A stretch of 7,825 bases of DNA from Actinomycetota bacterium (GTDB taxonomy: Bacteria > Actinomycetota > Actinomycetes > Nanopelagicales > Nanopelagicaceae): the NCBI GenBank assembly GCA_009700405.1, contig WLMD01000078.1:1-7825 (forward strand), read 5' to 3'. Below the pieces are notes generated by a model, which was given only the letters and a program-made list of their open reading frames with translations, was not told the origin of the DNA and ran no database searches. The translations under genes and the position numbers were made by a program. Below are positions 1 to 5,435 of this stretch, piece after piece (the first letter of the stretch is position 1; every line of letters begins with the position of its first letter).

Positions 1-3
1 AGC

Positions 4-22
4 GAGAGGCATAGAGCCTCTT
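4..22. terminator. Hairpin at window edge, possible terminator
   Basis: A 6-bp perfect stem (AGAGGC at 5-10, GCCTCT at 16-21) with a 5-nt loop, extendable by one G-T wobble. It lies about 140 bp beyond the stop of the minus-strand dehydrogenase gene. A T-run needed to end that gene's transcript would fall left of the window, and on the plus strand only a weakly T-rich stretch follows. It may end transcription from either side. The gap from 23 to 159 shows no gene I can support. Confidence 0.3.
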
Positions 23-159
23 CATATATCTCTGATTAAGAACTTCAGTCAGCTTCACAATCCACGCCTTCGCTTATTAGTGCAGTGCGTGAAATTCTAT
101 GTTACTTAGCAAGAACCCATGAGCCAATCCGAGCTAGTAACAAGCGGAAACGGATTCAT

Positions 160-945
160 TTACGCCCAGATATTGTCTCCGCGCAATGCAGCATCAGATC
201 CGCCATCGATGTAAATCGTTTGTCCGGTTGTGTGGGTGTTTTCTTCAGAAGCCAACCAGACCAACAAATAAGCAACTTGTCGCGCCTTTAAGTAATGGTT
301 TAAAGGCATTGGAACCATTTTATCGATAGCTGCACGAGCTTCTGCGGTTGCAATCATGTCGGCAACCATATGCGTTTCAACAATTCCTGGACCCACTGCA
401 TTGAGGGGAATACCCGCACCAGCCCATTCTTGCTTGATACATTCACGACGAATCCATCTACCTATGGCGCGCTTTGTAGATCCATAAATCAAACTTGCCT
501 CTGCGTCTCCTTTATCAACCAAACCTTGAGCGATAGCAACTGCTCCGACTTCATTTTTTGCGAGCATTGCATCAACGAGTTCTGGCGAATTGGGCATCAG
601 GGAAGCCATCGAGCTTGTAATGGATACTCGTGGTGCCGAACTCTTGGAAAGTGTTGGGAGCAATGCATCAAGAAACTCAGTTACTCCGAAAAAGTTAACA
701 GAAACTGTCTTTGCAATTGGGTGTGCCAATCCGGCACACGCAATAATCCCGTCAATTTTCCCAGCACTTAAATCTATAACACGGCTTACCGCTTCTTTCC
801 GACCGAGCGATGTACTTAAATCAGCGTTGACATCTGCATTGTGAATATCCACACCGATAACTTTGGCGCCTCGCTCTTTAAGAAGTTCAACTGTTGCCGC
901 ACCAATTCCAGAGGCGGATCCTGTAACCACATAGTTTCTTGTCAT
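160..945 (-). CDS. Short-chain dehydrogenase/reductase, 3-alpha-hydroxysteroid dehydrogenase-like
   Basis: This encodes a cytoplasmic NAD(P)-dependent oxidoreductase of the SDR family, 261 residues from the chosen start. Visible motifs are the Rossmann glycine motif TGSASGIG (residues 8-15), an acidic residue after strand 2 (GVDI, D33) that favours NAD, the NAG-like ACAG (69-72), and the catalytic residues N84, S112, Y154 and K158 (YGSTK). The GPGIVET segment (185-191) and a C-terminal YIDGGSDA are also typical. The DLSTSLGRKEA stretch and the overall layout recall bacterial 3-alpha-hydroxysteroid dehydrogenase/carbonyl reductase (HsdA type), so a ketone or secondary alcohol is the likely substrate; a steroid is not implied. 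I chose ATG at 945 over GTG at 969 because AAAGG lies about 8 bases upstream of the ATG and inside the longer version. The gene is divergent from the aldehyde dehydrogenase gene. The family call is firm; the substrate is unknown. Confidence 0.9.
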   Translation of the reverse strand: MTRNYVVTGSASGIGAATVELLKERGAKVIGVDIHNADVNADLSTSLGRKEAVSRVIDLSAGKIDGIIACAGLAHPIAKTVSVNFFGVTEFLDALLPTLSKSSAPRVSITSSMASLMPNSPELVDAMLAKNEVGAVAIAQGLVDKGDAEASLIYGSTKRAIGRWIRRECIKQEWAGAGIPLNAVGPGIVETHMVADMIATAEARAAIDKMVPMPLNHYLKARQVAYLLVWLASEENTHTTGQTIYIDGGSDAALRGDNIWA

Positions 946-963
946 TGTGAAGACCTTTCGTAG

Positions 964-980
964 GTACACATCCCGTGTAC
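964..980. promoter_or_regulatory. Inverted repeat, candidate operator in divergent promoter region
   Basis: GTACAC (964-969) and GTGTAC (975-980) form a perfect 6-bp inverted repeat around a 5-bp spacer, 18 bp upstream of the dehydrogenase start codon. The size and position suit a dimeric repressor site controlling the minus-strand gene. The rest of the 946-1183 gap also holds GTGAGATCAC (1016-1025), a small GTGA/TCAC dyad, and an isolated TTGACG (1117-1122) with no -10 at normal spacing. No regulator gene is adjacent in the window, so the binding protein is unknown. Confidence 0.4.
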
Positions 981-1173
981 GTAATCAGTCTCCTCGCATC
1001 ACCTTCGTGTTGGAAGTGAGATCACGAGAGATTCCTGCCACAACTTTCCCAATAATAAACGAGCGGTCCCACTCTCCCTATCTATCGGAAAGCCGGCGAT
1101 TATGAGAACCTATGACTTGACGAGGTAGCACTACTATCAGAAACGACAATTGCCTCAAATCGAAAAACGAATT

Positions 1174-1178
1174 AGGAG
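1174..1178 (+). promoter_or_regulatory. Ribosome binding site deciding the aldehyde dehydrogenase start
   Basis: AGGAG is followed by a 5-base spacer and ATG at 1184. The in-frame GTG at 1178 overlaps the Shine-Dalgarno sequence itself and so is unlikely to be the start. A third candidate, ATG at 1196, is 17 bases away and too far. Confidence 0.75.
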
Positions 1179-1183
1179 TGGAA

Positions 1184-2665
1184 ATGATTAATGCGATGAA
1201 TGCCCCAGTCAATGCACTTATCGGCGGCAAGTGGATTCCAGGCTCTGGAGGCACCTTCGAGATTAAGTCGCCACATTCTCGCGAAGTCATTGCACACGTT
1301 TCTCGTTCCACGCCCTCCGATGTCGACCTCGCAGTAGCGGCAGCAAGAGCTGCACAACCTGCATGGGCTGCACTTCCAGTTATCGAGCGCGCGAAAATTC
1401 TGCGCCGTATCCATCAATTATTTCTAGAACGTGCAGAGCCAATTGCACTGATGCTCTGCCACGAAATTGGTAAGACGATTACTGACTCTCGTGAAGAGGT
1501 CTATGAGTACGCCGTACCCTCTTATTCGAAGGCAGCGGAGGAAATTCTGCGCCATCGCGGTTTATCTTTCCCTTCGAGTCAGGAACAAACAACAAACAAG
1601 CGTTTAGTACTCGGACATCGCCCTCTTGGAGTCGTAGGTGTAATTACGCCGTACAACTTCCCGACTGATATTTCATCCATTGCTTTGGCGCACATCATCG
1701 GCGCAGGAAATACAACGGTATGGAAACCCTCTGAGTTCTCTCCACTGAGTTGCGCGATGGTTGCTCAGATTTTCGAAGACGCCGGATTACCAGCAGGCGT
1801 TGTCAACGTTGTTCAAGGTTTCGGCGATATCGGAGCAGCAATCGTTGAGCACAAAGGAGTAGATGGAATCTTCTTCACTGGTTCAACGAAAACGGGAGAG
1901 ATCATCGCTAAAGCATGCGCACTTAAACCGCACCTTCTTGAACTCGGTGGAGATGGACCGTTCATCATCCTTGAAGATGCAGATATTGACGCCGCAGTTG
2001 ATGGCGCAATTAACGGATGCTTCTATTACTCCGGTCAGGTGTGTACATCAGCCGAACGACTATTAGTGCATGAAGATGTCTACGATGAATTCGTCGCAAA
2101 GTTCACTGCAGCCGCAGGCAAGCTCGTAATTGGCGATCCATCCCTAGAGACCACAACCATGGGTCCACTTTGCAATGAGGGCACATTGGCAAGAGTCAAA
2201 GAGCACGTTGAAGATGCACGTAAGAAAGGTGCACAGATTATTCAATTTGGCCCAGAGGAAGGTCTCTATTTCCCAGCAACAATTCTTACTGGAGTCACAG
2301 AAGATATGCAGATTATGCAGGAGGAAACATTTGGACCTGTTGCACCAATCATGAAGATCAAGTCCGCAGAGCATGCAATTGAGATTGCAAACAAGAGTGA
2401 GCTTGGACTTATCGCATCACTATGGACACGCGATCTCTCAAACGCTTGGCGCGTTGCTGAAGCTTTGCCACATGGATCTGTAAATGTTAACGAGACCAGT
2501 AATTATTGGGATCAACTGGCACCATTTGGTGGCGCTGGCAAGAGTGGTGTTGGACGAGAGTTATCGCAATGGTTCCTTGAGTCATTCACTGAGCGAAAAC
2601 TCATTGTCTTTGACTTGGGCAACAGCGAAGTTAAATACAACCGCCGCGCAGAAGGTGGATGGTAA
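1184..2665 (+). CDS. NAD(P)-dependent aldehyde dehydrogenase
   Basis: A full-length (493 residues) cytoplasmic member of the aldehyde dehydrogenase superfamily, which oxidises an aldehyde to the acid using NAD(P)+. The order of motifs is canonical: PYNFP with oxyanion-hole N158, the coenzyme-site WKPSE with K181, FTGSTKTGE, the general base E253 in LLELGGDGP, nucleophile C287 in SGQVCTSAERL, and EETFGPV near the C-terminal third. The E253-C287 spacing of 34 matches the family standard. ELGGDGP together with NETSNYWDQLAPFGG places it among the bacterial lactaldehyde/phosphonoacetaldehyde/GapN-like relatives, but this does not fix the substrate. It is divergent from the SDR gene, so sequential oxidation of one compound by the two enzymes is possible (inference). 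No key residue is missing and the frame is intact. Confidence 0.95.
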   Translation: MINAMNAPVNALIGGKWIPGSGGTFEIKSPHSREVIAHVSRSTPSDVDLAVAAARAAQPAWAALPVIERAKILRRIHQLFLERAEPIALMLCHEIGKTITDSREEVYEYAVPSYSKAAEEILRHRGLSFPSSQEQTTNKRLVLGHRPLGVVGVITPYNFPTDISSIALAHIIGAGNTTVWKPSEFSPLSCAMVAQIFEDAGLPAGVVNVVQGFGDIGAAIVEHKGVDGIFFTGSTKTGEIIAKACALKPHLLELGGDGPFIILEDADIDAAVDGAINGCFYYSGQVCTSAERLLVHEDVYDEFVAKFTAAAGKLVIGDPSLETTTMGPLCNEGTLARVKEHVEDARKKGAQIIQFGPEEGLYFPATILTGVTEDMQIMQEETFGPVAPIMKIKSAEHAIEIANKSELGLIASLWTRDLSNAWRVAEALPHGSVNVNETSNYWDQLAPFGGAGKSGVGRELSQWFLESFTERKLIVFDLGNSEVKYNRRAEGGW

Positions 2666-2725
2666 GAACACGTATAACTTTGTGACTTATCGCACTTGTT
2701 GCAATTGAGTTATCAATACTTTATT

Positions 2726-2751
2726 AACTACAGAGTGGTCGCACTCTAGTT
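2726..2751 (+). terminator. Stem-loop after aldehyde dehydrogenase gene
   Basis: AGAGTG (2732-2737) and CACTCT (2742-2747) form a perfect 6-bp stem with a GTCG tetraloop. An outer AACT/AGTT pairing (2726-2729 with 2748-2751) extends it past a 2-nt bulge. It lies 60 bp after the stop codon, where a terminator is expected, but no T-tract follows. It could be an imperfect terminator, an RNA-stability element, or an operator for the downstream surface-protein operon. Confidence 0.4.
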
Positions 2752-2810
2752 GATGAGAAATGCACAGAAACTTCACAATGTATTTTTTACTTAATCAGCA
2801 TCTACGCGTC

Positions 2811-2816
2811 TAACGT
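2811..2816 (+). promoter_or_regulatory. Possible -10 element of surface-protein/sortase operon
   Basis: TAACGT fits the TANNNT pattern of actinobacterial -10 boxes, with a poor -35-like TTACTT (2787-2792) 18 bases before it. Transcription would begin near 2823, giving a leader of about 50 nt. The match is weak, and the AT-rich stretch at 2780-2795 could serve instead. Confidence 0.25.
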
Positions 2817-2819
2817 AAA

Positions 2820-2848
2820 AGAAGCAAAGGAGATTTTCTTCTATGTGA
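2820..2848 (+). promoter_or_regulatory. Leader hairpin with Shine-Dalgarno in its loop and a start-stop codon pair
   Basis: AGAAG (2820-2824) plus AAA (2826-2828) can pair with TTTCTTCT (2835-2842), leaving one bulged C and a loop GGAGAT. The best Shine-Dalgarno sequence in the area, AAAGGAG (2826-2832), overlaps this loop. It is followed at normal spacing by ATG immediately followed by TGA (2843-2848). The start of the surface-protein gene is 26 bases further on, in another frame, and has only a weak CGGA before it. The arrangement is visible in the sequence; a role in translational control is inference. Confidence 0.4.
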
Positions 2849-2874
2849 TTTACTAAGAATCGGACGTACACAAA

Positions 2875-3408
2875 ATGACAATTAAATACGCAAAAAGTCT
2901 TGCTGCTGCAGGTGCTGTAGCTCTTAGCCTGTTAGTGGTTGCCCCATCGAATGCGGTAGAGGAAACTCCAGCGACTATTCATGTTGTTAGCCAAGTAGTT
3001 AATGATAATTTGGGTACAAAGCTAGCGAGTGATTTCACTTTTAGTGTGAAGTTTGGTGGCGCGGATATCGCTGGAAGTCCATTTGCTGGTGCAGATGGCG
3101 CTGGAACTACTTTTACAGTTGCACCTGGAAGTTATGTTGTCATGGTTAATTATGTTGATGGCTATGACGGAGTCTGGTCGGGCAGCGAGCACATAAATGG
3201 ACAAGTAGTTATAGGCGCTGGCGAGGAAGTCACGATTGTTAGAACTAGCAGTGATTTCGGTGTAGCAGTTGTTGATGATGGGCAAACCACTGAAACTGGT
3301 GGCACATTGCCGAAGACATCATCACCTTGGTTTAACGCCCTTGGAGTAGGTCTCCTATTGAGTGCTGTTGGCACCATAGGACTTCGCAAGTTCGCAACAT
3401 CTAAGTAA
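2875..3408 (+). CDS. Small secreted surface protein with LPKTS sorting signal
   Basis: A 177-residue exported protein predicted to be covalently anchored to the cell wall. It has a signal peptide (residues 1-27: K4 and K7, a hydrophobic core from about 8 to 23, likely cleavage after SNA). A single beta-rich extracellular domain follows (about 33-133), resembling the prealbumin/SpaA-like repeats of actinobacterial adhesins (VVNDNLGTKLASDFTFSV then GTTFTVAPGSYVV). Next is a short T/G linker, the sorting motif LPKTS (145-149), a hydrophobic segment (about 153-170) and a basic tail RKFATSK. S replaces the G of LPXTG, a variation compatible with class D sortases, which prefer LPXTA-type signals. 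An in-frame TAA at 2854 means translation cannot begin further upstream than ATG 2875. The sortase starts 14 bp after its stop, so this is probably that enzyme's dedicated substrate. The specific function is unknown; adhesion or a surface layer are possible. Confidence 0.85.
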   Translation: MTIKYAKSLAAAGAVALSLLVVAPSNAVEETPATIHVVSQVVNDNLGTKLASDFTFSVKFGGADIAGSPFAGADGAGTTFTVAPGSYVVMVNYVDGYDGVWSGSEHINGQVVIGAGEEVTIVRTSSDFGVAVVDDGQTTETGGTLPKTSSPWFNALGVGLLLSAVGTIGLRKFATSK

Positions 3409-3422
3409 TACGGATAACCAGA

Positions 3423-4031
3423 ATGAAACGATCTCGAATAGCTCTGCTAGCTACCTCAACACTTGCAATTTCGTTGGGACTAGCAACTGCGGGTTATGCC
3501 GGGATTGAGATTTATCAGATGAATTCCAACCTGGGCATTGAGTACCTGCCCAGGTTGGATCTCACTGCGCAGTCCAAATCATTGATGCCTCTCTCGCGAC
3601 CTAATGTCGGAGATGTCATTGGGTTCCTTTCCATCCCTCGCATTAAGAAAGTAATCCCGATCATTGAAGGCACTAATGCGCAAGAATTAAAAAAGGGTGT
3701 GGGTCATTACATCGGAAGTGTTTTGCCTGGGATAAGCGATAACTCAGTGCTTGCTGGTCATAGAGATTCAGTCTTTAAGAATTTGGGAAACGTTAAACTT
3801 GGGGATTTGCTCACTGTATCGACTGACTACGGAACATTTGTTTACAAGGTAAAGAAAATTCGTATTGTTGAGGCCGACGATAAAACAGTTATTGTGCCAA
3901 CCGATGGAGCCGTTTTAACACTCAGCACCTGTTATCCATTTGGATATATTGGCAATGCGCCCAAGCGCTACATAGTTCAAGCGGACTTACTGGAGAGCGA
4001 AGCGATCCAGTCGAATCTTGTGGATGTGTGA
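3423..4031 (+). CDS. Class D-like sortase (cysteine transpeptidase)
   Basis: A membrane-anchored sortase of 202 residues that would cleave the LPXT(A/S/G) signal of secreted proteins between T and the next residue and join them to cell-wall precursor. It has an N-terminal signal-anchor (about residues 6-27), a linker, and a catalytic beta-barrel with the triad H113 (LAGHRDSVF), C170 (LSTCYPFGYIG) and R182 (APKRYIV). The TLSTCYPFxYIGxAPKRYIVQA signature is that of class D enzymes rather than class A, B or E. The gene directly follows the LPKTS protein with a weak GGA ribosome site, consistent with translational coupling in a two-gene operon. The segment encoding residues 35-46, between anchor and catalytic domain, is a perfect DNA inverted repeat listed separately. 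Family and active site are clear; the exact class is slightly less certain. Confidence 0.92.
   Translation: MKRSRIALLATSTLAISLGLATAGYAGIEIYQMNSNLGIEYLPRLDLTAQSKSLMPLSRPNVGDVIGFLSIPRIKKVIPIIEGTNAQELKKGVGHYIGSVLPGISDNSVLAGHRDSVFKNLGNVKLGDLLTVSTDYGTFVYKVKKIRIVEADDKTVIVPTDGAVLTLSTCYPFGYIGNAPKRYIVQADLLESEAIQSNLVDV
3525..3559. repeat. Perfect 13-bp inverted repeat inside the sortase gene
   Basis: TCCAACCTGGGCA (3525-3537) and TGCCCAGGTTGGA (3547-3559) are exact reverse complements with a 9-nt loop. In mRNA this would be a very stable, GC-rich hairpin about 100 nt into the sortase reading frame. It encodes the linker SNLGIEYLPRLD between the membrane anchor and the catalytic domain, where the protein tolerates sequence freedom. 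No T-run follows, so it is not a standard terminator. Confidence 0.85.
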
Positions 4032-4045
4032 AGTGGTAGTTTTCT

Positions 4046-4077
4046 AAAAAAGTGTGCGCGAGAAGGGACTCTCGGGC
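4046..4077 (-). terminator. Intrinsic terminator of the quinone oxidoreductase gene
   Basis: Read on the minus strand, a hairpin is followed by ACAC and six T. The core stem is CGAGA (4074-4070) with TCTCG (4063-4059) and a 6-nt loop, extended by two pairs beyond a C-C mismatch. It lies about 78 bp after the oxidoreductase stop, between two converging genes. On the plus strand the hairpin also follows the sortase stop by about 25 bp but has no T-run, so termination there would be weaker. The hairpin overlaps the copy of the tRNA-Leu 3' end. Confidence 0.5.
4052..4070 (-). repeat. Second copy of the tRNA-Leu 3' end (att-like scar)
   Basis: These 19 bases match 5228-5246 at 18 positions, in the same orientation; the only difference is C at 4059 against G at 5235. 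The shared part spans the end of the T loop, the 3' half of the T stem, the acceptor 3' strand, the discriminator base and three flanking bases. Upstream of that (4071 onward) the similarity to a tRNA is lost, so this is a fragment and not a tRNA gene. Such tRNA 3'-end duplications are the usual trace of site-specific integration. Confidence 0.6.
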
Positions 4078-4154
4078 TCGGCAATTAGTGTTTCAGTGAT
4101 GTGACCCGCGTTAAAAGAATGATGCTCTTGCAACTGAACTAAGTAGATGATTGT

Positions 4155-5117
4155 TTACGGCTCAAGAATCAGTTTTCCAGTTGTTGTTCGAGCTTCCAGA
4201 TCTTGATGAGCCTGCGAGGCGCTCTCAAGTGCATATCGTCCACCAATTCGCACATTCATGTGGCCACTCAAGTGAGCACTGAATACCTTATTGGCACGCC
4301 AAAGTAGTTCTTCTCGATTCGAAATGAAATGTTTCAATGTTGGGCGCGTGAGAAATATTGATTTGGCGGTTAGTTTGGCCAAATCAATTGGTGGGACGGG
4401 TCCGCTTGAGTATCCATAGATTACGAGAGATCCACGTGTGCGAACCGAGAGCAGGCTTTCTTCGAATGTAGTTTTGCCAATGCCGTCATAAACAACGTGT
4501 GCGCCGACACCGTTACTGAATTCCATAACTCGTTCATGAAACCCTGTGTATCCAATCGCTAAGTCAGCACCATTTTCCAAGCAGAGATTTCGTTTTGCAT
4601 CTGTTGATGCGGTTGCGATTACAACTCCACCGAGCGATTTAATATATTGGGTAAGCAAGAGTCCAACTCCACCAGCACCAGCGTGTACGAGAGCTAAGTT
4701 TCCTGGCTTGATGTTGTAGGAATCAACAGCAAGATAGTGCGCAGTCATTCCTTGAAGAAGAAGCGCTGTTGCTTGCGCATCATCGATTCCTTCTGGGATT
4801 GGAATTAGTTCTTGGCTTGGAAGTGTTGCAACCTCGGCATATCCGCCGGTGGAGGCAACCCAACCGACTCGCATTCCAACCGACAAACCTGATGGTGCCG
4901 AGTCGTTTATTTCGCGAATAATTCCCACACCTTCAACTCCAGGAGTGAATGGCAACGGACGTGGGTATAAACCGCTGCGATGGTAGGTGTCGATGAAGTT
5001 GACGCCTGCTACCAGGACATCGGCGAGCGATTCATTCTCGCCCATAACTGGAATTGGGCGATCAACGTATTTCAATTTCTCTGGTCCACCGGTTTCGCTG
5101 ACCTCAATGGTTTTCAT
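4155..5117 (-). CDS. NADPH:quinone oxidoreductase, zeta-crystallin type
   Basis: A zinc-independent medium-chain dehydrogenase/reductase (320 residues) of the quinone oxidoreductase family, cytoplasmic, which uses NADPH to reduce quinones or related electrophiles. It has a GroES-like N-terminal domain with the family signature GVNFIDTYHRSGLYP (residues 38-52), then LLQGMTAHYL (120-129). The nucleotide-binding AGAGGVG (146-152) follows, with STDAKR (171-176), where the 2'-phosphate of NADPH is normally held. It ends in GKLILEP. The cysteine cluster of zinc alcohol dehydrogenases is absent. I chose ATG 5117, which has AGGA about 9 bases upstream, over the in-frame GTG at 5153, which would add 12 residues lacking family similarity. 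It lies between a tRNA-Leu gene and a duplicate of that tRNA's 3' end, which raises the possibility that it arrived with a former insertion. Confidence 0.92.
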   Translation of the reverse strand: MKTIEVSETGGPEKLKYVDRPIPVMGENESLADVLVAGVNFIDTYHRSGLYPRPLPFTPGVEGVGIIREINDSAPSGLSVGMRVGWVASTGGYAEVATLPSQELIPIPEGIDDAQATALLLQGMTAHYLAVDSYNIKPGNLALVHAGAGGVGLLLTQYIKSLGGVVIATASTDAKRNLCLENGADLAIGYTGFHERVMEFSNGVGAHVVYDGIGKTTFEESLLSVRTRGSLVIYGYSSGPVPPIDLAKLTAKSIFLTRPTLKHFISNREELLWRANKVFSAHLSGHMNVRIGGRYALESASQAHQDLEARTTTGKLILEP

Positions 5118-5186
5118 GCTAGTAATCCTAAGGATTAACGGGGGCGCAACCACGATGCGATCTTTGAATAATCTAACGAATTAATA

Positions 5187-5205
5187 GCTCTCAAAGAGAA
5201 AGAGC
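5187..5205 (-). terminator. Weak stem-loop downstream of tRNA-Leu
   Basis: GCTCT (5187-5191) and AGAGC (5201-5205) form a 5-bp stem with a 9-nt loop. It lies about 25 bp after the tRNA 3' end and before the oxidoreductase gene. On the minus strand an AT-rich but interrupted T stretch follows. It may end the tRNA transcript. The same AT-rich stretch (5161-5190) probably contains the promoter of the oxidoreductase gene, but I see no convincing -35/-10 pair. Confidence 0.3.
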
Positions 5206-5227
5206 ATTTAAGTGATTTACCGAGCAT

Positions 5228-5246
5228 GTGTGCGGGAGAAGGGACT
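5228..5246 (-). repeat. tRNA-Leu 3' end, partner of the copy at 4052-4070
   Basis: This is the tRNA-embedded member of the 19-bp repeat pair. It starts three bases outside the tRNA and runs into its T loop. The two copies are in direct orientation, 1,176 bp apart, and enclose only the quinone oxidoreductase gene. Confidence 0.6.
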
Positions 5247-5311
5247 TGAACCCTCACGTCCGAAGACACAGGTTCCTAAGACCTGCGTGTCTGCCATTTC
5301 ACCACTCCCGC
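5231..5311 (-). tRNA. tRNA-Leu, anticodon UAG
   Basis: This is a complete cloverleaf. The 7-bp acceptor pairs GCGGGAG (5311-5305) with CTCCCGC (5238-5232), with discriminator A at 5231. The D arm contains the GGCAGAC sequence usual for leucine tRNAs. The anticodon arm is CAGGT-CTTAGGA-ACCTG, with anticodon TAG at loop positions 34-36. A long class II variable arm (TGTCTTCGGACGT region) is followed by a T arm with GGTTCAAGTCC. The long variable arm and A73 agree with leucine identity; it would read CUA and, by wobble, other CUN codons. CCA is not encoded. The gene is divergent from argS. Confidence 0.95.
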
Positions 5312-5312
5312 T

Positions 5313-5352
5313 GGAGCTTTTGATCGAATAATTCCAAAGGGAGCTATTGATC
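5313..5352. repeat. 13-bp direct repeat immediately upstream of tRNA-Leu
   Basis: GGAGCTTTTGATC (5313-5325) and GGAGCTATTGATC (5340-5352) match at 12 of 13 positions and start 27 bp apart. They occupy the tRNA promoter region, one just outside the mature 5' end and the other about 28 bp further upstream, with an AT-rich GAATAATTCC between them that could hold the -10 box. They may be paired protein-binding sites or a local duplication. Confidence 0.5.
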
Positions 5353-5361
5353 CGTGCAACA

Positions 5362-5386
5362 GGGGTAAGGGTAGAGGTAAGAGGTA
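5362..5386 (+). repeat. G-rich imperfect tandem repeat upstream of argS
   Basis: GGGGTAAGGGTA (5362-5373) is followed directly by GAGGTAAGAGGTA (5374-5386): two similar 12-13 bp units with no C across the stretch. It supplies at least four GG runs with short loops, so a two-layer G-quadruplex is conceivable. It lies about 50 bp before the argS start and on the far side of the tRNA promoter. Confidence 0.5.
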
Positions 5387-5423
5387 CAAATCAACGAATG
5401 CGCATGGTTTGAGCGCTAAACGG

Positions 5424-5429
5424 TAACCT
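5424..5429 (+). promoter_or_regulatory. Candidate -10 box giving a leaderless argS mRNA
   Basis: TAACCT fits the actinobacterial TANNNT pattern and ends six bases before the GTG start codon at 5436. This is the spacing expected when transcription begins at the first base of the start codon. No Shine-Dalgarno sequence precedes the GTG, which supports leaderless initiation. No -35 box is obvious at normal distance. Confidence 0.4.
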
Positions 5430-5435
5430 TGCCCG

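Noticed and set aside
370..771. 133-codon plus-strand frame opposite the SDR gene
   Set aside because: Antisense to a conserved enzyme frame, rich in Cys, Ser and Asn, and with no domain features.
1016..1025. GTGAGATCAC as a CRP-type site
   Set aside because: The half-sites are separated by 2 bases rather than the 6 expected for CRP family sites; the short dyad could be chance.
1117..1137. TTGACG and TACTAT as a promoter for the aldehyde dehydrogenase gene
   Set aside because: Only 9 bases separate them, and no -10 element sits 16-18 bases after TTGACG, so I do not call a promoter here.
4052..4080. A second, degenerate tRNA gene
   Set aside because: Only the 3' arm segment is present; beyond the T loop there is no anticodon, D arm or acceptor 5' strand. 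A fragment or scar fits better.
5117..5153. Longer oxidoreductase start at GTG 5153
   Set aside because: The extra 12 residues (VAPPLILRITS) do not match the family's N-terminus, and a ribosome site stands in front of ATG 5117.
4155..5246. An intact integrative element between the tRNA repeats
   Set aside because: No integrase, excisionase, replication or phage-like gene lies in the 1.18 kb, so only a relic or scar can be proposed.
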